The position numbers and the translations under genes were made by a program. Under the pieces are notes generated by a model. It did no database searches. It was not told the origin of the DNA and saw only the letters and a program-made list of their open reading frames with translations. A stretch of 64,000 nucleotides of DNA from contig WRJZ01000047.1 of assembly GCA_009778325.1 (NCBI GenBank), positions 1-64,000 on the forward strand, given 5' to 3'. Source of the stretch: Candidatus Endomicrobium neocapritermitis (GTDB lineage: Bacteria; Elusimicrobiota; Endomicrobiia; Endomicrobiales; Endomicrobiaceae). Each line of letters starts with the position of its first letter. Within the stretch, counting starts at the first letter, position 1. Positions 1 through 9,113 of this stretch are shown here, in pieces.

Positions 1-1
1 T

Positions 2-727
2 GACGTAAATCCCGCATCTTCAACGGTATTTACCGCCGATACGTCAAAAATGGGAGACGGAAGCATATCGGCGTCTTATGAGGGCGTGAAGTCTTCTTCC
101 ATAACTTTTGCCATTAATAAACCTATAAAGGGACGTAAAATAATGCTTTGCGGGAATTCGATTCTATTGCATGCCCCAAACCCTTCACTAGGCTGGTTCA
201 ATAATAACGGAATGGCGGCGTCATCGCCGGAAAAAGACTATGCGCATATACTTCAGAAAAACATAAATGACAGGTTCGGACCATATGAGTATAACCTTTT
301 AAGTATTGCAACTTTTGAAACAAGTTTGACAGCGCCGTCTTATAACTATTCATTTATTATAACTGCAGTGAAAAGTTTTAACCCTGATGTTGTAAGCCTG
401 CAATTAGGCGAAAATGTTCCCGGTGCAATAACGGCAATCGAGTATCAAAATGCGCTGGAGTATCTTATTACGGAAATCCGTACTGCGCGTCCCGGCGTGC
501 AAGTTTTGCTATGTACGTCATTCTGGGGCGGCGCAGAAAAAGTTTCAGGAGCACAGCAAGCTGCCGCTGCGTTACATGTCCCGCTTGTCGAGTTACATCC
601 TTTAAATTTATCGCAATATAAAGCTCTTGATGAATACGCAAATTACGGTGTCTCTATCCATCCAAACGATGCGGGCATGGAAGAGATTGCCAATAGAATT
701 TTTAGCGCAATGTTAACTGTACTTTAA
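2..727 (+). CDS. SGNH/GDSL-type hydrolase, C-terminal part (5' end outside window)
   Basis: The reading frame is open from the first bases of the window, so the gene begins upstream. The first about 40 residues look like the end of a bacterial Ig-like beta-sandwich (G-S-I-S-A-S-Y-E-G-V, alternating Ser/Thr). The rest is an SGNH hydrolase fold: a block-I-like CGNSILLH with the candidate nucleophile Ser, a block-III-like LGENV, and a C-terminal SIHPND carrying the catalytic His and the Asp-like partner. Such enzymes deacylate lipids or glycans, usually outside the cytoplasm. The GDS motif is GNS here, so activity is likely but not certain. It reads towards ftsX with a 92 bp gap; no operon link is evident. 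Confidence 0.7.
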   Translation, partial: DVNPASSTVFTADTSKMGDGSISASYEGVKSSSITFAINKPIKGRKIMLCGNSILLHAPNPSLGWFNNNGMAASSPEKDYAHILQKNINDRFGPYEYNLLSIATFETSLTAPSYNYSFIITAVKSFNPDVVSLQLGENVPGAITAIEYQNALEYLITEIRTARPGVQVLLCTSFWGGAEKVSGAQQAAAALHVPLVELHPLNLSQYKALDEYANYGVSIHPNDAGMEEIANRIFSAMLTVL

Positions 728-761
728 ATTTGCGGTGATTATGTCATGTGTCAATGAGACA

Positions 762-804
762 TTAGCAAAACGGTTTTTTGTCTTTTATTCGTAATTCGTA
801 ATTG
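762..804 (+). repeat. Partial palindromic element E1 (AATTACG arm, class B core)
   Basis: A core of the GCAAAACGG...TTTTTTGTC type is followed by a right arm made of CGTAATT heptamers. It ends just before the RBS of ftsX. The left arm is missing or too diverged to recognise. It is grouped with the other elements by the heptamer unit and by its position directly in front of a start codon. Confidence 0.5.
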
Positions 805-819
805 TTTGTACGGGGTTTT

Positions 820-1563
820 ATGAGTGATTCAATCAAAACGGCTTCAAAAATTATCAAATTTGTTTCAATCGCGGTTATTTCGGGCTTTTGCGTTTTTGCC
901 GCAGATCATTATTACCGTATAGAAAATCATGCGCGGGAACTGCTTCCAAAGCTCAGCATGACCGTGTTTATAGACAAAAACTGCAATGACGACGCGCAGG
1001 TTTGCGAGGCTATTGAGGCATTGGGCTTTGTTACCGTCAGCGAATACGTGCATTCTAAAAATGTATATGATAAAGCGGTTGAAAAAAATCCTTTCCTGAA
1101 AGATGTTTCCGTTCCCGGGGACAGCGAAATTTTTCAGTCATATGTTAAAGCGTCGCCGTCTTCTTTTCCTACCGAAGATTTTCTTGTAGCCGCAAGAAAT
1201 GCCGTTTCAGGCGTGGAAAATGTAAGCGAAGTGGTCTTCAATCCCGAAGTTTTTAAAGAATACGCGCGGGTAAAAAATCTTTTGGATTTTTACCGGAAGA
1301 TTCTTTTAATTTTTGCCGTAATTATAATTGTTTTGCTTATATCGCAAAGCATACTTTTTATTTTGGAAAGCGAAGACAATACGAGAAAATTTATAATCGG
1401 CGCGATTTCATATTTAATAGCGGCTTCAATAGGTTTTGTCGTCGTGTGGGGCATATGCCTTTTTATGCAGTATCCTTTGATTATAAACGAAATCGCAGCG
1501 TTCTATATAATACCTCTCACAGCCGCTTTCGGAATTATATTTAACGAAAACTGCAGAAGTTGA
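820..1563 (+). CDS. ftsX: FtsX-like cell-division ABC transporter permease
   Basis: This 247-residue protein has the FtsX layout: a short cytoplasmic N-terminus, TM1 at about residues 15-33, an extracytoplasmic domain to about 160, then three TM helices (about 165-190, 197-222, 228-245). FtsX with the ATPase FtsE transmits ATP hydrolysis to periplasmic murein-hydrolase activators. The next gene is an EnvC-like activator and the one after is an S41 protease, the common ftsX-envC-ctpA order, which supports the call. No ftsE lies upstream in the window. The ATG at 820 has ACGGGG just before it and is preferred to the TTG at 802, which lies inside a repeat. The stop codon lies within the left arm of the next repeat element. 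Confidence 0.75.
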   Translation: MSDSIKTASKIIKFVSIAVISGFCVFAADHYYRIENHARELLPKLSMTVFIDKNCNDDAQVCEAIEALGFVTVSEYVHSKNVYDKAVEKNPFLKDVSVPGDSEIFQSYVKASPSSFPTEDFLVAARNAVSGVENVSEVVFNPEVFKEYARVKNLLDFYRKILLIFAVIIIVLLISQSILFILESEDNTRKFIIGAISYLIAASIGFVVVWGICLFMQYPLIINEIAAFYIIPLTAAFGIIFNENCRS

Positions 1564-1667
1564 GAAGCTGGGAAGTTGGGATGTTGAGAAAAGACAACAG
1601 CACGTCAGAGACAAAACGGCCGGAGCTCCTCTCAGCCTCTCAACTTCTCAGCTCTCTAATCTTCTAG
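1558..1667 (+). repeat. Palindromic element E2 (8-bp-period arms, AGTTGAGA-type)
   Basis: The left arm is a run of 8-bp units (AGTTGAGA, AGCTGGGA, AGTTGGGA, TGTTGAGA). The right arm is the diverged reverse complement (CTCTCAGC, CTCTCAAC, TTCTCAGC). Between them is a GACAAAACGGCC-like class B core. The ftsX TGA stop lies in the left arm. The element ends about 14 bp before the envC start. Confidence 0.75.
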
Positions 1668-1680
1668 TTCGGATTAAGCA

Positions 1681-2871
1681 ATGAAAAAGATAAAAATTAC
1701 AGTATCAGCCGCAGCGTTAATTTTATTGTGCCAGTTTGTTTTCGCGCAGAGTCAGAATAATGAATTAAAACAGCATACAAAGCAGCTTTCCGACGAAAGA
1801 AGCACAATAAGGAAAAAGCAGCGGGAAAAAGAAGAGCTTATGCTGAAAGAAAGAGTTTTTAAGCGCGAATTAAACAATCTTAACACGGCGATAAAAGACG
1901 CCGAAAGAAAACTTGAGCAGCTCTCTCGGGATATAAAAAACGCGGAAAAACATCTCTCAACGGCTTCAGCCGAGTATAATAAATCTTATGAAAAGCAGAC
2001 AGGGTGGAGCCGGGCGATGCTTGATGAAATGGACTATTATAATAAAATGACGTTTTTGGTTTCTTATGAAGACGATCCAGTTGAATATAAAATAAGGCGG
2101 GCGGCGCTGCAATATAAAAAAGATAATTTTGACAAAGAAGCCAAGGCTGTGAATTTGTCAACCGCTGAAATGAACAAATGGGAAACCGCGAAGAAAAAAC
2201 TGCTTGCCCTGCGCGCTGAAGAAAATAAAACGGCAAATGAAAGAAAAAAACTCATATCGGAAAAGAATAACCTTTTAAAATCTACGGCAAATAAAAGAAT
2301 CTTGGTTGAAGAAGAAATAAGAACTCATAATGAAAGCGCCAAAGCTTTGCAGTCTCTTATAAATAAGTTGTCGGAAGCGGAGAAGAAAAAGCAGCAGGCC
2401 GAGGCGCAGTCAGCCGCGGCGAATGATAAAAAACAGGTTAAACCGGCCGCAGCGCCTGCGGCAAAGACGCAGAGGAAGAAGTCCCTGCCGTGGCCTGTCG
2501 AAGGAAAAGTCGTCTTAAAATTCGGAAAAAGCAAGCATCCCGAGCTTGATACTTATTTAATAAGCAACGGTATAAAAATAAAAGCATCGGATTTTTCGCA
2601 GGTAAAAAGCTCGGATTACGGCACGGTTATTTTTACGGGGGAGTTCCGCTCTTACGGAAAAGTTGTTATAATAGATCATAGAAATTCCAGCTTTACGGTT
2701 TACGGACAGCTTGACCAGATACTTGTAAAGGAAGACCAGAGAGTTTCAAGGGGAACGGTTTTGGGCAAGCTTGGCAAAGGCGAAGACAGCGTGCTGTATT
2801 TTGAAGTAAGGCAGAATAACAATCCGGATGATCCTTTGCTGTGGCTGGAAAAAAAGACAGTTAATAACTAA
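1681..2871 (+). CDS. envC: EnvC-like murein hydrolase activator (coiled coil plus degenerate LytM/M23)
   Basis: This 396-residue protein has a signal peptide (about 1-22, cleavage after VFA), a long charged coiled coil (about 25-245), an Ala/Pro/Lys linker and a LytM/M23 domain (about 270-390). EnvC-type proteins are recruited by FtsX and activate amidases at the septum. The LytM domain lacks the zinc ligands: the H-x3-D site reads NGIKIKAS, and the H-x-H site reads LYFEVR. It should therefore be a non-catalytic activator, as in EnvC. The last residues (VNN-stop) are encoded by the left arm of the following repeat. It sits between ftsX and ctpA on the same strand. Confidence 0.82.
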   Translation: MKKIKITVSAAALILLCQFVFAQSQNNELKQHTKQLSDERSTIRKKQREKEELMLKERVFKRELNNLNTAIKDAERKLEQLSRDIKNAEKHLSTASAEYNKSYEKQTGWSRAMLDEMDYYNKMTFLVSYEDDPVEYKIRRAALQYKKDNFDKEAKAVNLSTAEMNKWETAKKKLLALRAEENKTANERKKLISEKNNLLKSTANKRILVEEEIRTHNESAKALQSLINKLSEAEKKKQQAEAQSAAANDKKQVKPAAAPAAKTQRKKSLPWPVEGKVVLKFGKSKHPELDTYLISNGIKIKASDFSQVKSSDYGTVIFTGEFRSYGKVVIIDHRNSSFTVYGQLDQILVKEDQRVSRGTVLGKLGKGEDSVLYFEVRQNNNPDDPLLWLEKKTVNN

Positions 2872-2993
2872 TAATTAATAGTTAATAATTATTGTATTTC
2901 GGCGAAGCCGAAATCTATTAAATAGGTTTTCGCAGAGGCAAAGCCTCCGCGAAAACACCGAAACTATTAACTATTATCTATTAACTATTAACT
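2860..2993 (+). repeat. Palindromic element E3 (TAATAGT heptamer arms, class A core)
   Basis: The left arm of 7-bp units (TAATAAT, TAATAGT, TAATAAT) is mirrored by a right arm of TTAACTA/TTATCTA units. The core holds two hairpins: TTTCGGC-GAA-GCCGAAA, then TTTTCGC...GCGAAAA with a nested GAGGCAAAGCCTC. The left arm starts inside envC and the right arm ends with TGTCGTTATAAGGGG, which supplies the ctpA RBS. Confidence 0.85.
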
Positions 2994-3013
2994 GTCGTTA
3001 TAAGGGGAATAAA

Positions 3014-4348
3014 ATGAAAGCAGTAAAAAAAATGATTTTGACAGTTGTTTTAACGTTATTTTTTGCTTGTGCGAATATTTTTGCGGCGGGCGATGAAACT
3101 TATGACAAATTAAGACTTATGATTGACGTAATGGAAATTATTAATGTTAATTATGTGACGGAAACAAATCCCAGGGATTTGGTAATCGGGGCGATAAACG
3201 GTATTGTGAGAACTTTGGACCCTTTTTCCCAATACATGCTGGAAAAAGATTATAAAGACATGAAAAGCGAAACGGAAGGCGCGTACAGCGGAATAGGTTT
3301 GCGCATAATGGTTAAAAACGGTTTTATAACCGTTGTATCGCCTTTGCCGGACACGCCGGCGTATAAAGCGGGCATTCTGCCCGAAGACCGCATCATAAAA
3401 ATTGACGACAAATCAGCCGTTAATATGTCCAGCGACGAAGCCGTAAATTTAATGAGGGGAAAAGCCGGAACAAAAGTTAAAATTACCGTATCAAGAGACA
3501 GCGTAAGGGAAGATTTTGAATTTGTCCTTACCAGAGAGAAAATTAAGATTGAAACCGTAAGATATACCATGCTTGAAGATAAAACGGCTTATATAAGATT
3601 ATCCGAGTTTAACGCGCAGAGCGCTTCCGACCTGCAAAAAGCTTTGGCGGGTTTTGCCAAACAGGGAATGAAAGCGCTGGTGCTTGATTTGAGAAACAAT
3701 CCCGGAGGGCTTCTTGATTCGGCCGTTGAAATATGCGGGATGTTTTTAGAAGAGCCTACTTTGATTCTGACTACGAAAGGCAGAGTGGAAGAAATGAAAA
3801 AGGAATATTTTTCAAAAGGGCGCGGCGAACATACTGATATTCCGTTTATAATACTTGTTAACAGAGGTTCCGCGTCCGCTTCGGAAATTGTCGCCGGAGC
3901 CATGCAGGATTTGAAAAGAGCTTTGATAATAGGTTCTCACACTTTCGGCAAAGGCAGCGTACAGACGGTTATACCTCTTTCCGACGGAAGCGCTTTGAGG
4001 CTTACAATAGCGAGATACTATCTTCCTTCGGGACGTCCGATAGTTCATTTCGATAATAAAAACGCGAAAAACGGAATTACTCCGGATATTGAAATAACGG
4101 TAAAACCCGCTGACGAAGTAAGATTATACTCCCAGTCGGAAATGATTTTTTCAAAAGATAAAGCCCCTAAATCCAAAGTAGAAGATAAAGATAAAATTGA
4201 AGACAGAGTTCTGGCAAAGGCTCTGGAAATAATAAGGGAAAATAAAGTGAAGGAAATCATATCCAATCCTAATCTTCTTGCCGCGGAGCGGGAAAAAATA
4301 AAAAATGACGAAAAAGACGAAAATAAAGAGGAAAATATTGACGAATAA
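3014..4348 (+). CDS. ctpA: Carboxyl-terminal processing protease, S41 family
   Basis: A secreted serine protease of 444 residues: signal peptide (about 1-24), N-terminal helical region, PDZ domain (about 90-165) and S41 peptidase core. The Ser-Lys dyad is visible as GSASASE (Ser288) and FGKGS (Lys313), 25 residues apart as in Prc/CtpA. Family members trim envelope proteins, including peptidoglycan hydrolases or their adaptors, which fits its place after ftsX-envC. The C-terminal 80 residues are Lys/Glu-rich and probably disordered. The ATG has AAGGGG 8 bp upstream. The 3' end overlaps the next gene by 44 bp. Confidence 0.92.
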   Translation: MKAVKKMILTVVLTLFFACANIFAAGDETYDKLRLMIDVMEIINVNYVTETNPRDLVIGAINGIVRTLDPFSQYMLEKDYKDMKSETEGAYSGIGLRIMVKNGFITVVSPLPDTPAYKAGILPEDRIIKIDDKSAVNMSSDEAVNLMRGKAGTKVKITVSRDSVREDFEFVLTREKIKIETVRYTMLEDKTAYIRLSEFNAQSASDLQKALAGFAKQGMKALVLDLRNNPGGLLDSAVEICGMFLEEPTLILTTKGRVEEMKKEYFSKGRGEHTDIPFIILVNRGSASASEIVAGAMQDLKRALIIGSHTFGKGSVQTVIPLSDGSALRLTIARYYLPSGRPIVHFDNKNAKNGITPDIEITVKPADEVRLYSQSEMIFSKDKAPKSKVEDKDKIEDRVLAKALEIIRENKVKEIISNPNLLAAEREKIKNDEKDENKEENIDE

Positions 4349-5009
4349 TGAAAAGAAGCAGGAAAGCGTATTAGTTAAAGTTTATATATTGGTTTTGTTT
4401 CTTTGCGGAATAGGTTTGTGGTTTGCGACGAATAATGCCGGCGTCCCAAAGCAGAAGCTGGCGATCGACGTTGAGCTTGAACAAAAACTTGTTGACGCTT
4501 TAGTCGCCGGCGGCGTCGCTCAAAGCGACGTTATTTCCCAGTATGCCAGAGAAAGAGAAACAACAACTAAAACATGGAACGAGTTTTATAAAAAAATACA
4601 GCTGCGCGGCAATAAGCGTTCTGAAAATTTTGAAGATTCTTTCAGGGCTATTGCCCGGGCAATGAAACTCGGATTAAGCAAGACCGAGAATGTTGACGGC
4701 ACGGTAACATATAAGTTTTACTCGGCAAACGTCAACTATTCAAACATAACTTTTATTAATCCCAAAAAACCCGTTTCGGCTTCGGTTCCGCAGCCTGTAA
4801 AAAATGCCAATACGGGCAATAAAAAGGATTTGCGCGATAAACCTGCGTCGCAGCAGGAGCAGCAGCGGACTTCAAAACCTGAGGTTTCACCGTCGTCTTC
4901 CGGCGTAGATGTGTCTTCGCCTTCTTCGTCAACCGCTGTCGCGTCAAAGCCTTTTTCAAACGTAAAAAATACAAAAAAGAAAAACGCCAGGACAAAGGCA
5001 AAAAAGTGA
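4305..5009 (+). CDS. Membrane-anchored protein of unknown function
   Basis: About 234 residues with a basic N-terminus, one TM helix (about residues 25-42), a periplasmic helical/alpha-beta segment (about 48-155) and a Ser/Pro/Lys-rich tail ending in a polybasic stretch. I do not recognise a family. It overlaps ctpA by 44 bp if the ATG at 4305 is used. A TTG at 4338 with AGAGG in front is an alternative start and would shorten the overlap. It ends on the GTG of tsaD. Operons with envC and ctpA often carry a divergent polysaccharide deacetylase at this position, but no deacetylase motif is seen here. Confidence 0.6.
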   Translation: MTKKTKIKRKILTNNEKKQESVLVKVYILVLFLCGIGLWFATNNAGVPKQKLAIDVELEQKLVDALVAGGVAQSDVISQYARERETTTKTWNEFYKKIQLRGNKRSENFEDSFRAIARAMKLGLSKTENVDGTVTYKFYSANVNYSNITFINPKKPVSASVPQPVKNANTGNKKDLRDKPASQQEQQRTSKPEVSPSSSGVDVSSPSSSTAVASKPFSNVKNTKKKNARTKAKK

Positions 5010-6031
5010 ACATTCTTGCAATAGAAACATCATGCGACGAAACATCCGCTTCAGTGTCGGTTAACGGAATAAAAGTAAAATCCGTAATAATATCATCGCA
5101 GGTCGCCATACATGAAAAATTTTTCGGCGTAGTTCCTGAACTTGCGAGCCGCGCCCATATAATAAACATAAACCATGTAATTTACGAAGCTTTGCAAAAG
5201 GCAGGAATTTCATTCGATACTTTTGAGAAAAAAATTGACGCGATAGCTTTTACGTCGGGCCCTGGGCTTGCCGGAGCTTTACTTGTAGGCGCAATAGCTG
5301 CGAAATCTTTGGCGTCGGTTTATAATAAACCTTTAATTCCGGTAAATCATCTGGAAGGACATTTATATTCGGCTTTTATTGAGCATAAAGGCGTAAAACC
5401 GCCGTTTCTTGGCGTGATAATATCGGGCGGACATACGGAGCTTATAATTGTTGAAGATTTAGGCAGATATAAATTTTTAGGCGGCACAAGAGACGATGCC
5501 GCCGGAGAAGCTTTTGACAAAGCGGCAAAAATGCTGGGTCTTTCTTACCCAGGCGGCCCTGTTATAGATAAAAGAGCGGAAAAAGGAAATCCCAAAGCCG
5601 TAAACTTTACAAGACCATACCTGAAAGGCACATGGGATTTTTCTTTTTCCGGGATAAAAACGGCACTTTTAAACTACTTGAAACAAAATCCCGTAAAAAA
5701 TGAAAATCATTTAAATGATATATGCGCTTCTTTCAGGCAGGCGGTTGCCGAAACTTTGTGTTTTAAAGCGTTTGAAGCGGCAAAAGAGTTTGGCCTAAAG
5801 CAGATATCTTTAGGCGGAGGAGTATGCGCAAACTCTTTAATAAGAAAGATGTTTTTGAATGAAGGAAAAAAAAATAAAATAAAAGTATTTCTTCCGTCAA
5901 CGCTTTACTGCACCGATAATGCCGCTATGATAGGCTGCGCCGCATACCTCAAGCAGCGCGGATGCGGTTTAAAATACACTGCCGAGCAGCTTAAGCCAAG
6001 TCCTTCTCTTCAATTGGAAAACTGGATATAA
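5006..6031 (+). CDS. tsaD: tRNA threonylcarbamoyladenosine biosynthesis protein TsaD
   Basis: 341 residues, typical for bacterial TsaD (Gcp/Kae1), which transfers the threonylcarbamoyl group to A37 of ANN-decoding tRNAs. The ASKHA signature ETSCDETS is at residues 7-14. The metal site HxxxH is seen as NHLEGH near residue 112. Nucleotide-binding GGTRDDAAGEAFDKAAK and the C-terminal LGGGVCANS motif are present. Start is GTG, overlapping the previous stop (GTGA). Partners TsaB and TsaE are not in the window. Confidence 0.96.
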   Translation: MNILAIETSCDETSASVSVNGIKVKSVIISSQVAIHEKFFGVVPELASRAHIININHVIYEALQKAGISFDTFEKKIDAIAFTSGPGLAGALLVGAIAAKSLASVYNKPLIPVNHLEGHLYSAFIEHKGVKPPFLGVIISGGHTELIIVEDLGRYKFLGGTRDDAAGEAFDKAAKMLGLSYPGGPVIDKRAEKGNPKAVNFTRPYLKGTWDFSFSGIKTALLNYLKQNPVKNENHLNDICASFRQAVAETLCFKAFEAAKEFGLKQISLGGGVCANSLIRKMFLNEGKKNKIKVFLPSTLYCTDNAAMIGCAAYLKQRGCGLKYTAEQLKPSPSLQLENWI

Positions 6032-6035
6032 AAAA

Positions 6036-6168
6036 AGAGTGAAGAGTGGAGAGTGAAAAGTGGAGATATTGAATTTCGGCGGAACTTAGTTCCAGCCGAA
6101 ATCTAATTAACAAGTTTTCGCAAAGCGAAAACACATTATCTTCACTCTTAACTCTCCACTCTTCACTT
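6036..6168 (+). repeat. Palindromic element E4 (AGAGTGA heptamer arms, class A core)
   Basis: The left arm GAGTGAA/GAGTGGA/GAGTGAA/AAGTGGA is 7-bp periodic and is mirrored on the right by CACTCTT/AACTCTC/CACTCTT. The core is TTTCGGC...GCCGAAA with a nested GGAACTTAGTTCC, a spacer CTAATTAACAAG, then TTTTCGCAAAGCGAAAA. The element starts right after the tsaD stop and ends at the RBS of dusB. Confidence 0.88.
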
Positions 6169-6182
6169 TAAAAAGGAAAAAC

Positions 6183-7184
6183 GTGTCTAAAATCCAAAAA
6201 CTCAAAATCGGGAATATTGAATTAAATAATAATCTTCTTCTTGCCCCTATGGCCGGAATAAGCGATTTGCCTATGAGGCTTCTTTCAAAAGAAGGCGGAG
6301 CCGGACTTGTTTACACTGAAATGGTATCCGCAAGAGCGCTTGTTTACGGAGATGAAAAGACAAAGAAACTTTTTAAAATACATAAAAATGAAAGGCCTGT
6401 TGCCGTGCAAATTTTCGGCGGAGATGCGTATTCCATGGGGGAAGCCGCGAAAATTATAAGAGACAGCGGCGCGGATATTATTGATATAAACATGGGATGT
6501 CCGGTGCGTAAAATAGCCAAAGCCGGCGCCGGCGCGAAACTTCTTGCAAATGAAGCTCTTACCGCGGATATTATGGAAACCGTCGCAAAAAGCGTGAATA
6601 TACCGGTGACAATAAAAATAAGAATAGGACTGCTGCCCGGGCAGAATGTCGCTCCAGAAATCATTAAAATTGCTTATGAAACAGGAATTAAGATGGCTGC
6701 CGTTCACGCGCGTCCTGCGTCTCAGGGACATTCGGGCGAAGCTGATATTGAGGCTTTTGCCGCTGCCTGCGACGGCGCAAAGATACCGGTTGTTGCCAAC
6801 GGCGGTATTATTGACGAGCTTTCAGCGGAAAAATTTTATAAAATTCCCGGGTGTTCTGGTTTAATGATAGGAAAGGGCGCCGTGGGAAATTATTCGCTGT
6901 TTAAAAGAATAGAAAGTTATTTCGGTAACGGGATATTGCTTGACGCTCCGCCATGGCGTGAAAAAATAGATTGGTTTAAAAAGCATGCCGAACTTGCCGC
7001 GCGGTATTACGGAGAGGAAAAAGGATATATTTTACTCAGGAAAGTTTCGCATTATTATGTGAAAGACCTGCCAAACGCCGCAAAAGTAAGAAATATGTTT
7101 AATAAGGTTACGAAAACGGCTGATTTTGAAGAAGTTCTTAAATGCATTTATGATAATGCGTTTAATAAAGATGCGGAGTCTTAA
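6183..7184 (+). CDS. dusB: tRNA-dihydrouridine synthase (DusB-like)
   Basis: A 333-residue FMN enzyme that reduces uridines in tRNA D-loops. Visible features are the N-terminal LAPMAGISD FMN-binding turn, VQIFGGD, the catalytic Cys loop NMGCPVRKI, the SQGHSG segment, VANGGI and the C-terminal helical tRNA-binding domain ending in RKVSHYYVKDLPNA. Start is GTG with AAGGA 8 bp upstream. It converges with the antiporter gene on the other strand (2 bp between stops). Confidence 0.93.
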   Translation: MSKIQKLKIGNIELNNNLLLAPMAGISDLPMRLLSKEGGAGLVYTEMVSARALVYGDEKTKKLFKIHKNERPVAVQIFGGDAYSMGEAAKIIRDSGADIIDINMGCPVRKIAKAGAGAKLLANEALTADIMETVAKSVNIPVTIKIRIGLLPGQNVAPEIIKIAYETGIKMAAVHARPASQGHSGEADIEAFAAACDGAKIPVVANGGIIDELSAEKFYKIPGCSGLMIGKGAVGNYSLFKRIESYFGNGILLDAPPWREKIDWFKKHAELAARYYGEEKGYILLRKVSHYYVKDLPNAAKVRNMFNKVTKTADFEEVLKCIYDNAFNKDAES

Positions 7185-7186
7185 TT

Positions 7187-8947
7187 TTAGTTGTTTTCCG
7201 AAGCGATTTCCGACGCGGCTGCAATCAGGCTTTGGTTTTCCAAATCGTCCAAAAGAAGAGATGTTAAAGCTTTTGCTATTTCTTCTTCTTCGCAAGCTAT
7301 GCCCGTTACGCCTATTTGTTTTAAATGCGCCTTGCTGTGGAGAAAACGCGCGCGCGTAAGTATCCGCGTTTTCGGATTTAACGACGCGGCAAGAGCCGCT
7401 GTTGAAGACGCAACAGTTGAAGAAGGAACGGTTATAATTAAATAGTCCGCGGTTCCGATTCCAGCGACCTCTAAAATACTTCTTTTCGTGGAATCTCCGT
7501 AAATTGTAAAGTATCCCTGGCCGCTTAAAGAGTTTACAGTATCTATGTTCATTTCAACTATTATCGGGATTATCTTGTGCTCCTCTAAAGCGCGCACAAC
7601 GCTTTTTCCGGTAGGTCCGTAACCTACGACAATCGCGGTTTTTTCTTTTAAATGTTTTTCCGCCGGAAGAAGATTATTTACAATATCTCGGTTTTTGTTT
7701 ATTTTGCGCCCTCTTCTTTCAGCGACAAAGTTCATTGCTTTCCAAATTTTTTTCTTTGTTTTTAAAAAACTTTCAAACTTAGGTATTCTTTGGAAAAGAA
7801 ACGGGTTTAAAGTTATGGAAATTATCGCGCAAGCCACGATAACATTGTAAACCGCGTCGCCAACAAGATTTAACCGTTTTGCTTCCTGGGCAAGTATAAA
7901 AGAAAACTCTCCGACCTGCGACAAACCGACGGCCACCGTTAAAGCCGTGCGCGGGGAGTAACCTAAAACGGCTACGACGCTTATCGCGGTAAGCGGTTTT
8001 ATAAAAAGCACGATTATAAGGCACGCTGCGGTAAGCATCGGATGGTGCAGTAAAAAATTCGGATTAAAAAGCATGCCTACAGAAAGAAAAAATAAAACCG
8101 CGAAAGCATCTCTTAACGGAAGCAGTTCGGCTCCCGCCTCATGGCTTACTTTTGTTTTGCCTACGACCATTCCGGCGAGAAATGCTCCCAAAGCATAAGA
8201 AGCCTGAAAAACAAGCGCGGAAACTACGGCGATTGAAAAAGCTATGACAAGCACGGACAGAATAAAAAGTTCCTGGGAACGCGTTTTAGCGATTTTTGCC
8301 AAAACCCAGGGAACAAGTTTTCCGCCGACCCACATAATCAGTATCCATAAAATTACAAGGCGAGCAAGCGCCATGGCAATGGTTTCTATTAACTTAAAAT
8401 TATTTGATATTGAGCCGTGCATATCCAAAAGCGCCGGCAGAAGCGGCAAAATAACCAAAACCAATACGGTGATAATATCCTCTACTACCAGCCATCCGAC
8501 TGCCGCGTGTCCGTGAACTGTATTGGTGGCATTGTTATCATTTAAAACTTTTAACAGCACCGCCGTGCCCGCGACCGACAGCCCTATGCCGAGTATTAAA
8601 GCTGATTTAAAATCCAATCCCAAAGCTGTTCCGGCAAATATTCCGCATATTGTCGCGACAGTGCTTTGCGCTATCGCGCCCGGAACGGCTATTCCTTTTA
8701 CGGCAAACAAATCGTCTAACCTAAAGTGAAGTCCTACGCCGAACATCAAAAGAATTACGCCGGCTTCAGCCAATTGGAAGGCTATATTTGAATCCGCCAC
8801 AAAACCTGGAGAAAAAGGACCTACTAAAAAACCCGCCAAAAGATAACCTACCATGGAAGAAAGCCCGAGTTTGTGCGTTACAAACCCGAACACAAGCGCG
8901 AGCGTAAACCCGATTGCCAGAATTTCTAAAAGCTGGTATTCATGCAT
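7187..8947 (-). CDS. Kef-type monovalent cation/proton antiporter (CPA2) with TrkA-N domain
   Basis: About 586 residues: 11-12 TM helices in the first about 390, then a Rossmann TrkA-N/RCK domain starting at VVGYGPTGKSVV. This is the architecture of CPA2 K+ or Na+/H+ antiporters (KefB/KefC, YbaL, RosB). The domain can sense nucleotides or ions to gate transport. Start is set at M-H-E-Y (8947) because a -10/-35 pair lies at 8992-9021; an upstream start at 9031 would fall above the transcription start. It is the only clear minus-strand gene in the window and is divergent from the DUF502 gene. Confidence 0.88.
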   Translation of the reverse strand: MHEYQLLEILAIGFTLALVFGFVTHKLGLSSMVGYLLAGFLVGPFSPGFVADSNIAFQLAEAGVILLMFGVGLHFRLDDLFAVKGIAVPGAIAQSTVATICGIFAGTALGLDFKSALILGIGLSVAGTAVLLKVLNDNNATNTVHGHAAVGWLVVEDIITVLVLVILPLLPALLDMHGSISNNFKLIETIAMALARLVILWILIMWVGGKLVPWVLAKIAKTRSQELFILSVLVIAFSIAVVSALVFQASYALGAFLAGMVVGKTKVSHEAGAELLPLRDAFAVLFFLSVGMLFNPNFLLHHPMLTAACLIIVLFIKPLTAISVVAVLGYSPRTALTVAVGLSQVGEFSFILAQEAKRLNLVGDAVYNVIVACAIISITLNPFLFQRIPKFESFLKTKKKIWKAMNFVAERRGRKINKNRDIVNNLLPAEKHLKEKTAIVVGYGPTGKSVVRALEEHKIIPIIVEMNIDTVNSLSGQGYFTIYGDSTKRSILEVAGIGTADYLIITVPSSTVASSTAALAASLNPKTRILTRARFLHSKAHLKQIGVTGIACEEEEIAKALTSLLLDDLENQSLIAAASEIASENN

Positions 8948-8991
8948 AATTTTATTTTTAACCTTGCTTATATCAATTAATTTTGCAATAT

Positions 8992-9021
8992 AATATATTT
9001 TATATTTGGCTTGTTTGTCAA
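8992..9021 (-). promoter_or_regulatory. Promoter for the Kef-type antiporter
   Basis: Reading the minus strand, TTGACA (9021-9016) is followed after 18 bp by TATATT (8997-8992). The predicted transcription start is about 8985, leaving a short leader before the start codon at 8947. Confidence 0.65.
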
Positions 9022-9052
9022 AGCGTAACAAATTTTATATAAAAAATACTTG

Positions 9053-9082
9053 TTAAATTTCAGAATAAAAATATGTTATAAT
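9053..9082 (+). promoter_or_regulatory. Extended -10 promoter for the DUF502 gene
   Basis: TGTTATAAT is a full extended -10 box (TATAAT at 9077-9082). The -35 region TTAAAT is weak at 18 bp spacing. It lies 32 bp upstream of the ATG and is divergent from the antiporter promoter. Confidence 0.5.
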
Positions 9083-9113
9083 ACCGCATCAATTAAAAGA
9101 AGGAGAATTATTT

